Source: Billgrantia kenyensis
GTDB lineage: Bacteria > Pseudomonadota > Gammaproteobacteria > Pseudomonadales > Halomonadaceae
Length of the DNA stretch: 64,000 bases
Assembly: GCF_013697085.1 (NCBI RefSeq)
Contig: NZ_JACEFT010000001.1
Coordinates: forward strand, 372,001 to 436,000
Direction: 5' to 3'
A program made the position numbers and the translations under genes. The notes below the pieces were generated by a model. The model was not told where the DNA came from. It saw only the letters and a program-made list of their open reading frames with translations, and made no database searches. Shown here one piece after another: positions 57,156 to 64,000 of the stretch (position 1 is its first letter; each line of letters starts with the position of its first letter).

Positions 57156-57674
57156 TCACTCGTGGAGCCAGACCGGTGTGCCTGGCGGCGCCAGCGCATA
57201 GACCTCGAGCAAGGCGTCGTCGCGCATGCGGATGCACCCGTGCGAACGCGGCTCCCCCATCGGCTGATCGGGCGGGGTTCCATGCAAATAGATATAGCGC
57301 CTTTGGCTGTCGACGTCGCCCCCGCGGTTGAATCCTGGCTCGAGTCCGCACAGCCAGAGGATACGTGTCAGGATCCAGTCGCGCTCGGGATAGGCTTCAG
57401 CCAGCACGGCATTGAAGACTTCGCCGGTGGGACGACGGCCTCGAAAGACCGCGCCGGGCGGCTGTCCCTCGCCGATGGCGGCTCTCACGTAATGCCAGCC
57501 CAGCGGTGTACAACCACTCCCCTCGCGCTGTCCGGTGCCTGCCACGGCCGAAGATATCGGCCACTCCTTCAAACGTCTCTCCCCTTGCCATAGCACGAGG
57601 CACTGGCGGGAGATATCGATCTCGACCCAGCCCCCCTTGTCAGGAGGCAGCGATTGCAGCCTGGGGGTTGGCAT
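57156..57674 (-). CDS. YkuD-domain L,D-transpeptidase/carboxypeptidase without signal peptide
   Basis: 172 residues, beginning 1 base after the psrA stop. The YkuD catalytic motif is at the C-terminal end: His131 in YLHGTPPDQPMG and Cys147 in SHGCIRM. There is no hydrophobic N-terminus, signal peptide or lipobox, so it should be cytoplasmic. Secreted YkuD enzymes crosslink peptidoglycan, but a small cytoplasmic subgroup (ElsL/LdcV type) trims recycled muropeptides as an L,D-carboxypeptidase. The neighbour nagZ works on the same pool, supporting the latter role. Only the motif and context support this; activity is inferred. Confidence 0.85.
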   Translation of the reverse strand: MPTPRLQSLPPDKGGWVEIDISRQCLVLWQGERRLKEWPISSAVAGTGQREGSGCTPLGWHYVRAAIGEGQPPGAVFRGRRPTGEVFNAVLAEAYPERDWILTRILWLCGLEPGFNRGGDVDSQRRYIYLHGTPPDQPMGEPRSHGCIRMRDDALLEVYALAPPGTPVWLHE

Positions 57675-57675
57675 C

Positions 57676-58344
57676 TCAGCTCGCCTTGGCTGGCTGTGCA
57701 GCGGGTGGCGGCGGCAGCGGCGCGTTCATGGCAGCCACGACGACGGGGCGCAGGCGGCGAATGAGGTCGCGCACCGTGACGTGCTCCTGGTAATCCTTCT
57801 CGGCGATGTCGCGCAGGGCATCGAGGCCTGACAGCGTGAAGATCACCGTGCCGAGAACGAAGTGGAGACGCCAGAAACGCTCGGCATCGGGCAGCTCGGG
57901 CGTTGCCTTGCGGACCAGCTCAGTGAAACGGCTGAACACGCTGCCGTATTCCTCCTGGATATAGCGACGCAGATGTCCCTGGGCCTGGCTGTAGGCCAGC
58001 CCCAGCAGCTTCATGAAGACCTTGAGGCTGTGCTTCTCCGCCGGAACCTCTAGCACCGTGCGCGCCATGGTTTCCAGCAGCTCCTCCAGGGGAATGACGC
58101 CGCCGGCGTGCCTAGCTTCGAGTTCGTCCAGCGCACTGTGGAAACGAACCGTAAAGGGGTCGAGATAGCGCGCAAATACCGCCTGGATCAGCGCCTTCTT
58201 CGATCCGAAGTGATAGTTCACCGCTGCGAGGTTGACCCGCGCCTTGCTGGTGATGGTGCGCAGCGAGGTTTCGGCGAAGCCGCGTTCGGCGAACAGGACT
58301 TCGGCCGTATCCAGGATACGCGTGACGGTATCTGACTGTGCCAT
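57676..58344 (-). CDS. psrA: TetR-family regulator PsrA
   Basis: 222 residues from the ATG at 58344; CAGGAACC lies upstream. The N-terminal helix-turn-helix is at about 10-58 (RTITSKARVNLAAVNYHFGSK). The order nagZ, psrA, lexA is the same as in Pseudomonas, where PsrA senses long-chain fatty acids and controls beta-oxidation and rpoS. A PsrA-type palindrome lies in its own leader. It ends 1 base before the YkuD gene. Confidence 0.9.
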   Translation of the reverse strand: MAQSDTVTRILDTAEVLFAERGFAETSLRTITSKARVNLAAVNYHFGSKKALIQAVFARYLDPFTVRFHSALDELEARHAGGVIPLEELLETMARTVLEVPAEKHSLKVFMKLLGLAYSQAQGHLRRYIQEEYGSVFSRFTELVRKATPELPDAERFWRLHFVLGTVIFTLSGLDALRDIAEKDYQEHVTVRDLIRRLRPVVVAAMNAPLPPPPAAQPAKAS

Positions 58345-58359
58345 GATCGGTTCCTGCAA

Positions 58360-58373
58360 TAAACATTCGTTTG
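58360..58373 (-). promoter_or_regulatory. PsrA-type operator
   Basis: On the minus strand the site reads CAAAC-GAAT-GTTTA, matching the PsrA pattern CAAAC-N2-4-GTTTG with one mismatch. It lies about 16-29 bases before the psrA start, well placed for autorepression. Confidence 0.6.
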
Positions 58374-58479
58374 AAACATGACATAAGTCTACAAGATCCT
58401 GCTCCCCCCTCTCAATCAAAGGAGGATGCCAGACCGTTTAAAACGCCAATACATGAAAGGCCTGACATAATGTCGCCCT

Positions 58480-58509
58480 TTTACTGGATGTACTTCCATG
58501 CTGTATACT
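58480..58509 (+). promoter_or_regulatory. Predicted lexA promoter with LexA half-site
   Basis: TTTACT (58480-58485) and TATACT (58504-58509) are 18 bases apart. The -10 overlaps a CTGTATAC half-site (58501-58508), but the second half of a LexA box (ACAG) is missing. Autoregulation is plausible yet not shown by a full box. Confidence 0.45.
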
Positions 58510-58543
58510 TTACCAATACGGCCGTCAGCTACCGGAGTACGCC

Positions 58544-59188
58544 ATGAACCGCCCTCTCACTTCACGCCAGCAGAACGTCTATGACTTCATCGTCAAGACC
58601 ATGAATGAGTTCGGCTACCCTCCGACCCGAGCCGAAATTGCCCGGGCACTGGGCTTTCGCTCCCCCAACGCTGCCGAGGAGCACCTGCGTGCGCTGGAGC
58701 GCAAGGGCGTAATCCGGGTAATTCGCGGCACCTCCCGCGGCATTCGCCTGCCGGCCCAGGAAAACGAGAGCGCCACGAGCGAAGCCCGCGAGGGACTACC
58801 GATCATTGGTGAAGTCGCGGCGGGCAGCCCCATTCTTGCCGCAGAACATATCGATCGCTACTGCCCCCTCCCCCCCGAGTATTTCACTCCACGCGCCGAC
58901 TATCTGCTCAAGGTCCGCGGCCTGTCGATGAAGGACGCAGGCATCCTTGAAGGCGATCTGCTCGCCGTGCATCGTACCGACCGTGTGCGCGACGGCCAGA
59001 TCGTGGTGGCACGACTGGAGGACGAAGTGACGGTCAAGCGCTTCCACCGCCACGGTCACGTGGTGACCCTCGAGGCGGAGAACACGGAGTTCGCGCCGAT
59101 CGAGGTTGACCTGCGTCACCAGCCGCTGGAAATCGAAGGCGTAGGGGTGGGGGTCATTCGAGGCGGCAACGGCCAAGCTTTAGGGTAA
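58544..59188 (+). CDS. lexA: LexA repressor
   Basis: 214 residues with CGGAG before the ATG. Winged helix at about 1-70 ([21 protein letters not shown]), then the S24 peptidase-like half. The self-cleavage site is Ala93-Gly94, with Ser128 and Lys165 as the catalytic dyad. LexA represses SOS genes until RecA filaments stimulate its cleavage. dinB follows 30 bases downstream, so both are SOS-linked. The gene is divergent from psrA. Confidence 0.97.
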   Translation: MNRPLTSRQQNVYDFIVKTMNEFGYPPTRAEIARALGFRSPNAAEEHLRALERKGVIRVIRGTSRGIRLPAQENESATSEAREGLPIIGEVAAGSPILAAEHIDRYCPLPPEYFTPRADYLLKVRGLSMKDAGILEGDLLAVHRTDRVRDGQIVVARLEDEVTVKRFHRHGHVVTLEAENTEFAPIEVDLRHQPLEIEGVGVGVIRGGNGQALG

Positions 59189-59218
59189 GAGCTGGCTCCG
59201 ATGCCTTGGTGAAACACC

Positions 59219-60268
59219 ATGAGCCGCAAGATCCTGCATGCCGATTGCGACTGCTTCTATGCGGCAGTGGAGATGCGCGACAATCCGGCGCTACGGGAGG
59301 TGCCGCTGGCCATCGGCGGCAGCGCCGAGGGGCGCGGGGTCATCGCCACTTGCAATTACCCGGCCCGCGCCTATGGCATCCATTCCGCGATGCCGACGGC
59401 ACGGGCACTGCGGCTGTGCCCTCACCTCACCCTGCTCAGTGGCGACTTCGAGCGCTATCGCGAGGCCTCACGGCAGCTTCAGGCCATCTTTCATGAGCTG
59501 ACGCCGCTGGTGGAGCCGCTGTCGCTGGACGAAGCCTTCCTCGACGTCAGCGATGTGAGCCGATTCTCCGGCAGCGCTACCTGGATGGCACGCTGGTTGA
59601 AGGAAGAGTGCCTCAGGCGAGTGGGCATCACCGTATCGGTCGGTGTCGCCCCGGCGAAGTTCCTGGCCAAGATCGCCAGCGACTGGGAGAAACCCGACGG
59701 CCTCACCGTGATTGCCCCGTCCCAGGTGGAGGGCTTCCTACGTGACCTTGCGGTCACCAAGCTGCACGGGGTAGGACCCGCCACCGCGAAGCGTCTGGAG
59801 GCGCTTGAAATCGTCACCTGCAACGACCTGCAGGGCGTGCCGCTGGAGCGTCTGGTTCAGGAGTTCGGCAAGTTTGGCCGGCGCCTCTACGAGCTGGCGC
59901 GAGGCATCGACGAGCGGCCGGTACGCGTGGAGCGCGAGCGCAAGTCGATCAGCGCCGAGAATACCTTTGCGCGTGATCTCCCCGATTTAGCCCTTTGCCA
60001 CGACGAACTCGTACCACTGTGCGAACGTCTCGAGGCACGCATCTCACGCCATGGCTCCCCACCGGTGGCCGCTGCTTTCGTCAAGGTCCGCTTCGATGAC
60101 TTTTCCCTTACCACTTTGGAGTGCCGCGGCACGTCCCCTTCTCTAGCGACCTTTGTCGACCTGCTCGACCAGGCATGGGCACGCCGCTCGCGCCCGGTGC
60201 GCCTGCTGGGCGTGGGAGTTCGGCTCGTGCCTGAGGATGCGCGCCGTCAGCTCGACCTCCCCCTCTGA
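59219..60268 (+). CDS. dinB: DNA polymerase IV
   Basis: 349 residues of the Y-family polymerases: the catalytic Asp in LHADCDCFYAAVEM (residue 8-9 region), Asp/Glu in LSLDEAFLDV near residue 102, and the C-terminal beta-clamp motif QLDLPL as the last six residues. It bypasses DNA lesions during SOS. It is the second gene after lexA with a weak ribosome site, so translation may be coupled to lexA. It is convergent with the CbiM-like gene, 4 bases away. Confidence 0.96.
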   Translation: MSRKILHADCDCFYAAVEMRDNPALREVPLAIGGSAEGRGVIATCNYPARAYGIHSAMPTARALRLCPHLTLLSGDFERYREASRQLQAIFHELTPLVEPLSLDEAFLDVSDVSRFSGSATWMARWLKEECLRRVGITVSVGVAPAKFLAKIASDWEKPDGLTVIAPSQVEGFLRDLAVTKLHGVGPATAKRLEALEIVTCNDLQGVPLERLVQEFGKFGRRLYELARGIDERPVRVERERKSISAENTFARDLPDLALCHDELVPLCERLEARISRHGSPPVAAAFVKVRFDDFSLTTLECRGTSPSLATFVDLLDQAWARRSRPVRLLGVGVRLVPEDARRQLDLPL

Positions 60269-60272
60269 TGGG

Positions 60273-60944
60273 TCACTTGGTATCGATATAGCGATGGCTG
60301 TCGAAAGTCGCGACCCAGTGGGGGTGGTAGACCATCAGGATGCTGAGCAGCATGCCGGTGATGAACGCTTCCGATGGCATCAGCAGCGGCAGGAAGAGTG
60401 CATACTCCCTGGCCAGGTAGACCGCTTCCGGATCGGTGGCACCCAGCATGACCAGCCCCAGGCCTGACAGCCCGGTCCCCAGGGTCGCCAGCGCCGAGCC
60501 AAAGAAGCCACACAAGAACAGAAAAAGCATCAGGTTGTCGGGCAGGTAGCGATCCACCAGACGCCATATCAGCACCATGACTGTGACGGGAATCACACCG
60601 GTTATCAGGATGTTGATGCCCAGCAGCTGCCATTCCGCCTTGCCCAGCACGACCAGCGACAGGTTGGCAAGCAGGTTGGCCAGCAAGGCCAGCGGTGCCT
60701 TGAAGACCAGCGTCAACAAGGCAGTCAGCATCAGGTGCAGGCTCAGCCAGTCCACCGACTGCGCCCTGAGCTGCCACATCAGGATCACGGCAACGCTCGC
60801 CCCCAACCAGCGGTGCTGCAGCTCCCGATCGGCAAGCAGTTCGCGCCAGGGGCGTTGAGCCAGCGCCAGCCCCAGCACGGATATCGAGATCAGCCAGGCG
60901 GCAACTACCACCCAGTGAGACAGGATCAGTTGGGAAAAGGTCAT
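60273..60944 (-). CDS. CbiM-like membrane protein (ECF permease family)
   Basis: 223 residues from the ATG at 60944 (ribosome site AGGAGGGGGG). Six or seven hydrophobic helices match the CbiM/NikM family of energy-coupling-factor S components. The metal-binding N-terminus of true CbiM (Met-His start) is absent here: it begins MTFSQLILSHWV. No ECF ATPase or T component gene is nearby. Substrate unknown. It lies 19 bases downstream of purU on the same strand. Confidence 0.8.
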   Translation of the reverse strand: MTFSQLILSHWVVVAAWLISISVLGLALAQRPWRELLADRELQHRWLGASVAVILMWQLRAQSVDWLSLHLMLTALLTLVFKAPLALLANLLANLSLVVLGKAEWQLLGINILITGVIPVTVMVLIWRLVDRYLPDNLMLFLFLCGFFGSALATLGTGLSGLGLVMLGATDPEAVYLAREYALFLPLLMPSEAFITGMLLSILMVYHPHWVATFDSHRYIDTK

Positions 60945-60963
60945 GCCCCCCTCCTGGCTGGGC

Positions 60964-61818
60964 TCAAGCAAAGACCACGGTCTTGTTACCATGGATCAAT
61001 ACCCGGTCCTCCAGATGCCAGCGCAACCCACGCGCCAGCACGGCTTTCTCCACATCGCGCCCGAACCGGACGAGGTCCTGGGGCGTATGGCAGTGGCTGA
61101 CACGATGTATGTCCTGTTCGATGATGGGGCCGGCGTCCAGTTCCTCGGTCACATAGTGACAGGTGGCACCGATCAGCTTCACGCCGCGGGAATGGGCCTG
61201 ATGATAGGGACGAGCTCCGGCAAACGAAGGCAGAAAGCTGTGGTGAATGTTGATCACTCGACCGGCGTAGCGCTCGCAGAGTCGCGGAGGCAGGATCTGC
61301 ATGTAGCGCGCCAGCACCACCACATCGGCCTCCAAGGCCTCGACGCAACGCTCCACTTCATCGAAAGCGGCCAGCTTGTCGTCCGCGGCAACCGGTACGT
61401 GGAAGTAAGGCAGTCCATGCCACTCCACCAGGCTACGCATGTCGTCATGATTCGAGATGACACCGACGACATCGCCTTCCAGCTCACCGGCGGTCCAGCG
61501 ATACAACAGGTCGACGAGGCAGTGTGACTCGCGGGACACCATGATCGCCACCCGGGGCCGCCGACGAGTGTCGCGTAGCGCCCAGGTCATGTCGAATTCG
61601 CGTGCCACCGGCTCGAAGGCTTCCTTGAGCTCGCTCGAGGTCATGCCGATGGAGTCGGCAAGGATTTCGTAGCGCATGAAAAAGCGCCCGGATTCCAGGT
61701 CCGAATGCTGGCTGGCCTCCGTGATAGAGCCTCCGTGACCGGCGATGAAACCCGAAACGCGAGCAACGATGCCGCGCCGATCGGGGCAGGAAACGACGAG
61801 TCGATAGTAATGTGACAT
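60964..61818 (-). CDS. purU: Formyltetrahydrofolate deformylase
   Basis: 284 residues from the ATG at 61818 (an in-frame ATG 12 bases earlier is possible). Residues 1-85 form an ACT-like regulatory domain; the remainder is the formyltransferase fold, with the catalytic Asn-His pair in NIHHSFLPSF and the Asp in EELDAGPII. PurU makes formate and tetrahydrofolate, feeding purine synthesis and controlling the one-carbon pool. It is divergent from the RNase J-like gene. Confidence 0.94.
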   Translation of the reverse strand: MSHYYRLVVSCPDRRGIVARVSGFIAGHGGSITEASQHSDLESGRFFMRYEILADSIGMTSSELKEAFEPVAREFDMTWALRDTRRRPRVAIMVSRESHCLVDLLYRWTAGELEGDVVGVISNHDDMRSLVEWHGLPYFHVPVAADDKLAAFDEVERCVEALEADVVVLARYMQILPPRLCERYAGRVINIHHSFLPSFAGARPYHQAHSRGVKLIGATCHYVTEELDAGPIIEQDIHRVSHCHTPQDLVRFGRDVEKAVLARGLRWHLEDRVLIHGNKTVVFA

Positions 61819-61966
61819 GAGCCAATCCATTGCAAGACGGAACCGGGAGCACGCATTGTAGCGGAGTCGCCCATTTCCCGACATGCCCAACCCGCAGCAG
61901 CCGAGATCGCATTGTTCAGGGTCGCGTCGATCCCTTATAGTGAAGGCACACCTGACTGATCACGAA

Positions 61967-63640
61967 ATGCCGATGCCATCAACTCGCGCCACGATTCGCC
62001 CCCGCCGCCGTTCTCCACTCTATTTCCTGCCACTGGGGGGCTGCGGAGAAATTGGCATGAACCTGAGTTTGTATGGACATGAGGAGGCGTGGATCGCCGT
62101 CGATTGCGGCATGATGATTCGCCAGGATCTCCCGGATACTCCTCTTCAGGTGCCCAGCCTGGAAACCACCGAGGCCCTCGGCATTTCTCCTGCCGCACTG
62201 ATCATCACCCATGGTCACGAAGACCATATCGGCGCTGCCGCCTGGCTCTGGCCCAGGTGGCAGTGCCCTGTATATGCCACGCCACTAGCAGCCGGACTTC
62301 TACGCGCCAAGTTCCATGAACGTGGGCTCGCCAGCGACGCCATTCGGGTAATCGAACCCGGCGAAGCACTGGAGAGCGGCCCCTTCACCCTGCGCTACCT
62401 GCCACTCACGCACTCGATTCCGGAGAGCTGTGCCCTGTTGATTGCGGCTGGCGATCATCGCGTACTGCATACCGGCGACTGGAAGCTCGACCCGGAGCCG
62501 CTGATCGGTTCACCCATCAAGAGCTCGACTTTTCGCGCCCTGGCGCCGATAGACCTGGTGGTGGGAGATTCGACCAACGCGCCTATGCCGGGGCACTCCC
62601 GCAGTGAAGGTGAGGTTGCGCGGGCTCTGGAGCACCGGCTCGCCCAGTGCGAGGGTCGCGTGGTGGTAAGCTGCTTTGCCAGCAATCTGGCCAGGGTCCT
62701 GGCCGTGGCTCAGGCGGCAGAGCGTTGCGGCCGTCGTGTCAGCCTGATGGGTCGAGCCATGGAGCGCATGGTGGCGGTGGCTCGTGGCCTGGGCTATCTG
62801 GACGACATGCCCCCGCTGGTTCCGGTCGAAGACCTGGGCTACCTGCCGCCCGAAGAGGTGCTTGTGATCGCCACGGGAAGCCAGGGCGAGCCCCGAGCCG
62901 CCCTCAGCCGGCTGGCCAACGGCCGACATCGCAGCTTCGAGCTCATGTCGGGAGATACTGTCCTCTTTTCCGCCAAGGCGATCCCGGGAAACGAGCACCA
63001 GATCGAGCGCCTCAAGCATGCCCTCCGGCGACTCGACATCGCTATCTGGGATGAATTCAATCACCCGGAATTGCATGCCTCCGGCCACCCTGCCCAGGAA
63101 GAACTACGCACTTTCTATGGCTGGATCAGGCCTCGCCATTTGCTTCCGGTTCACGGCGAACGTCGCCATCAGCAGGCGCATCAGGTACTGGCAGAGTCGA
63201 TGGGCATTCAGGCCCCTCTTGCACCGATAAACGGCGATATGATCCGTCTCGATACCGAAGGGCTGAGCCTCGAGTCTCGCCATCCCCAGCGCCCGTGCAT
63301 CGTTGCCCAGAACGCTGTCACTCCCCTCCCCGGCCTGGCTGCCGAGCAAGGCTCTTCCCGACACGGCACCCTTTATCTTGCCCTCTCGGTCGCCTCGACG
63401 GGCACAGGCTGGACGCGTATCGGCAGGATGATGATGGATGCTCACGGCGTCAGGAGCATGGACGAGGAGAGCTTTACCGATTGGCTGGATGAGAGATTGG
63501 AAACCATCGAGGCAGAAACACTGGCGGAGCTGAGAACTGCCCTGCAGCCTCTCGTCACCTCGTGGCTGGGGCAACACCTACGCCAACTGCCTGACGTGCA
63601 TCTACAGCTGATGGCCGTCGAGGTCCCCGTGTTCCGCTAG
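61967..63640 (+). CDS. RNase J-like metallo-beta-lactamase-fold nuclease
   Basis: 557 residues from the ATG at 61967 (a GTG or a second ATG at 61973 are alternatives; no strong ribosome site). The beta-lactamase zinc motif THGHEDHIG is near residue 80-89, followed by the beta-CASP region (SCFASNLARVLAVAQAA) and the later TGSQGEP and HASGHPAQEE motifs, and a C-terminal domain. This matches RNase J, a 5'-to-3' exonuclease/endonuclease. The C-terminal about 110 residues are less recognisable. It ends before a strong terminator. Confidence 0.85.
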   Translation: MPMPSTRATIRPRRRSPLYFLPLGGCGEIGMNLSLYGHEEAWIAVDCGMMIRQDLPDTPLQVPSLETTEALGISPAALIITHGHEDHIGAAAWLWPRWQCPVYATPLAAGLLRAKFHERGLASDAIRVIEPGEALESGPFTLRYLPLTHSIPESCALLIAAGDHRVLHTGDWKLDPEPLIGSPIKSSTFRALAPIDLVVGDSTNAPMPGHSRSEGEVARALEHRLAQCEGRVVVSCFASNLARVLAVAQAAERCGRRVSLMGRAMERMVAVARGLGYLDDMPPLVPVEDLGYLPPEEVLVIATGSQGEPRAALSRLANGRHRSFELMSGDTVLFSAKAIPGNEHQIERLKHALRRLDIAIWDEFNHPELHASGHPAQEELRTFYGWIRPRHLLPVHGERRHQQAHQVLAESMGIQAPLAPINGDMIRLDTEGLSLESRHPQRPCIVAQNAVTPLPGLAAEQGSSRHGTLYLALSVASTGTGWTRIGRMMMDAHGVRSMDEESFTDWLDERLETIEAETLAELRTALQPLVTSWLGQHLRQLPDVHLQLMAVEVPVFR

Positions 63641-63685
63641 CTCGACGACAATGCCAGGTCTCACGACCTTGGACATGAAGGAAAG

Positions 63686-63720
63686 AAAAGAGGGCCATGC
63701 TTCATGCTTGGCCCTCTTTT
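63686..63720. terminator. Bidirectional intrinsic terminator
   Basis: AAAAGAGGGCCA pairs with TGGCCCTCTTTT around a 10-11-base loop. Both strands end in T runs, serving the RNase J gene and the convergent H-NS-like gene. Confidence 0.88.
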
Positions 63721-63755
63721 GGTGTGAAGCTGACAGGCAACTGCTACCCTGCGGC

Positions 63756-64000
63756 TCACGAACCACTGGCGTTCTTGGGCGGACGGCCACGCCGACGACG
63801 CGGCTGCTCCCCCACGAGATCTTCCACGGAGAGACCGGCATCCATCATGGCCTCGCGGATCTCAGCCAGTTTCTTTTCCTTGTCCGCTTCTTCCTGTTTG
63901 CGGAGCTTCTCTTCCTCGTTCTTCTGCTCGATAACCTCGCCGATGACATCAGAGAGTTTGTGCAACTGCTCCATACTCAACTGGCGAGCCGCGGCGCGAG
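63756..64000 (-). CDS. H-NS-like nucleoid protein with AT-hook tail (partial, N-terminus off window)
   Basis: The open frame reaches the window edge, so the start codon is missing; 81 residues are visible. The first about 55 resemble the H-NS oligomerisation coiled coil (ARQLSMEQLHKLSDVIGEVI, then a charged Glu/Lys helix). The visible C-terminus ends with QPRRRRGRPPKNASGS, containing an AT-hook-like RGRPPK. The usual H-NS C-terminal DNA-binding domain is absent. It should bind AT-rich DNA in the nucleoid. Confidence 0.75.
   Translation of the reverse strand, partial: RAAARQLSMEQLHKLSDVIGEVIEQKNEEEKLRKQEEADKEKKLAEIREAMMDAGLSVEDLVGEQPRRRRGRPPKNASGS

Noticed and set aside
58486-58500. Full LexA box before lexA
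   Set aside because: No complete CTGT-N8-ACAG palindrome is present; only degenerate or single half-sites are found.

Overview
The window comes from a GC-rich gammaproteobacterium. The mix of genes (pqiABC, psrA next to lexA, LiuR-type regulation of branched-chain acid breakdown, a cyanide-insensitive-type bd oxidase, queuosine genes, DUF2789 and DUF1289 proteins) fits a halophilic Halomonas-like member of the Halomonadaceae. This assignment is inferred from gene families and synteny; there is no rRNA gene. The region reads as chromosomal core. I see no phage, insertion sequence, CRISPR array, tRNA or rRNA.

Layout. 1-4616 (minus): cydABD for a short-loop bd oxidase and its assembly exporter, preceded by a Ca/Na antiporter. 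4761-12397 (plus): pqiABC envelope lipid transport, a helix-hairpin-helix protein, an RhlE-type helicase, an unrecognised protein and a CynX-type MFS transporter. 12437-20912: an EamA exporter, a three-gene FtsX-type ABC exporter with HlyD adaptor, L-asparaginase, a DUF2789 protein and an HDOD-GGDEF cyclic-di-GMP enzyme. 21008-25251: trhP facing away from the tightly coupled queC-queE-queD-ykgJ operon, separated by a long folded repeat. 25248-30332 (minus): DUF1289 gene, miaE and a 1316-residue SARP-like/cyclase-like/AAA/TPR regulator. 30585-42959: acnB, an outer-membrane barrel, rraA, a membrane-anchored glycerophosphodiesterase, gamma-glutamyltranspeptidase, and the divergent ppsA/ppsR pair.

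42969-55302 is a catabolic block: glutaryl-CoA dehydrogenase with a CoA-transferase (lysine/glutarate), a MATE exporter, the distal valine pathway operon (acyl-CoA dehydrogenase, 3-hydroxyisobutyryl-CoA hydrolase, 3-hydroxyisobutyrate dehydrogenase), a divergent LiuR-like MerR regulator with its palindromic operator, an acyl-CoA synthetase, and a LysR/omega-aminotransferase pair. 55405-64000 holds hpt, a psrA-ldt-nagZ cluster (fatty-acid sensor plus peptidoglycan recycling), the SOS genes lexA-dinB, purU with a CbiM-like membrane protein, an RNase J-like nuclease and the 5'-truncated end of an H-NS-like gene with an AT-hook-like tail.

The points most worth a second look are the giant regulator cotranscribed with miaE, the tandem T-fold QueD with a degenerate first half, the signal-less YkuD enzyme next to nagZ, the folded element at 22458-22594, and the unassigned palindromes at the valine and glutaryl-CoA operon promoters. 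No wholly new multi-gene system can be demonstrated from the sequence alone.
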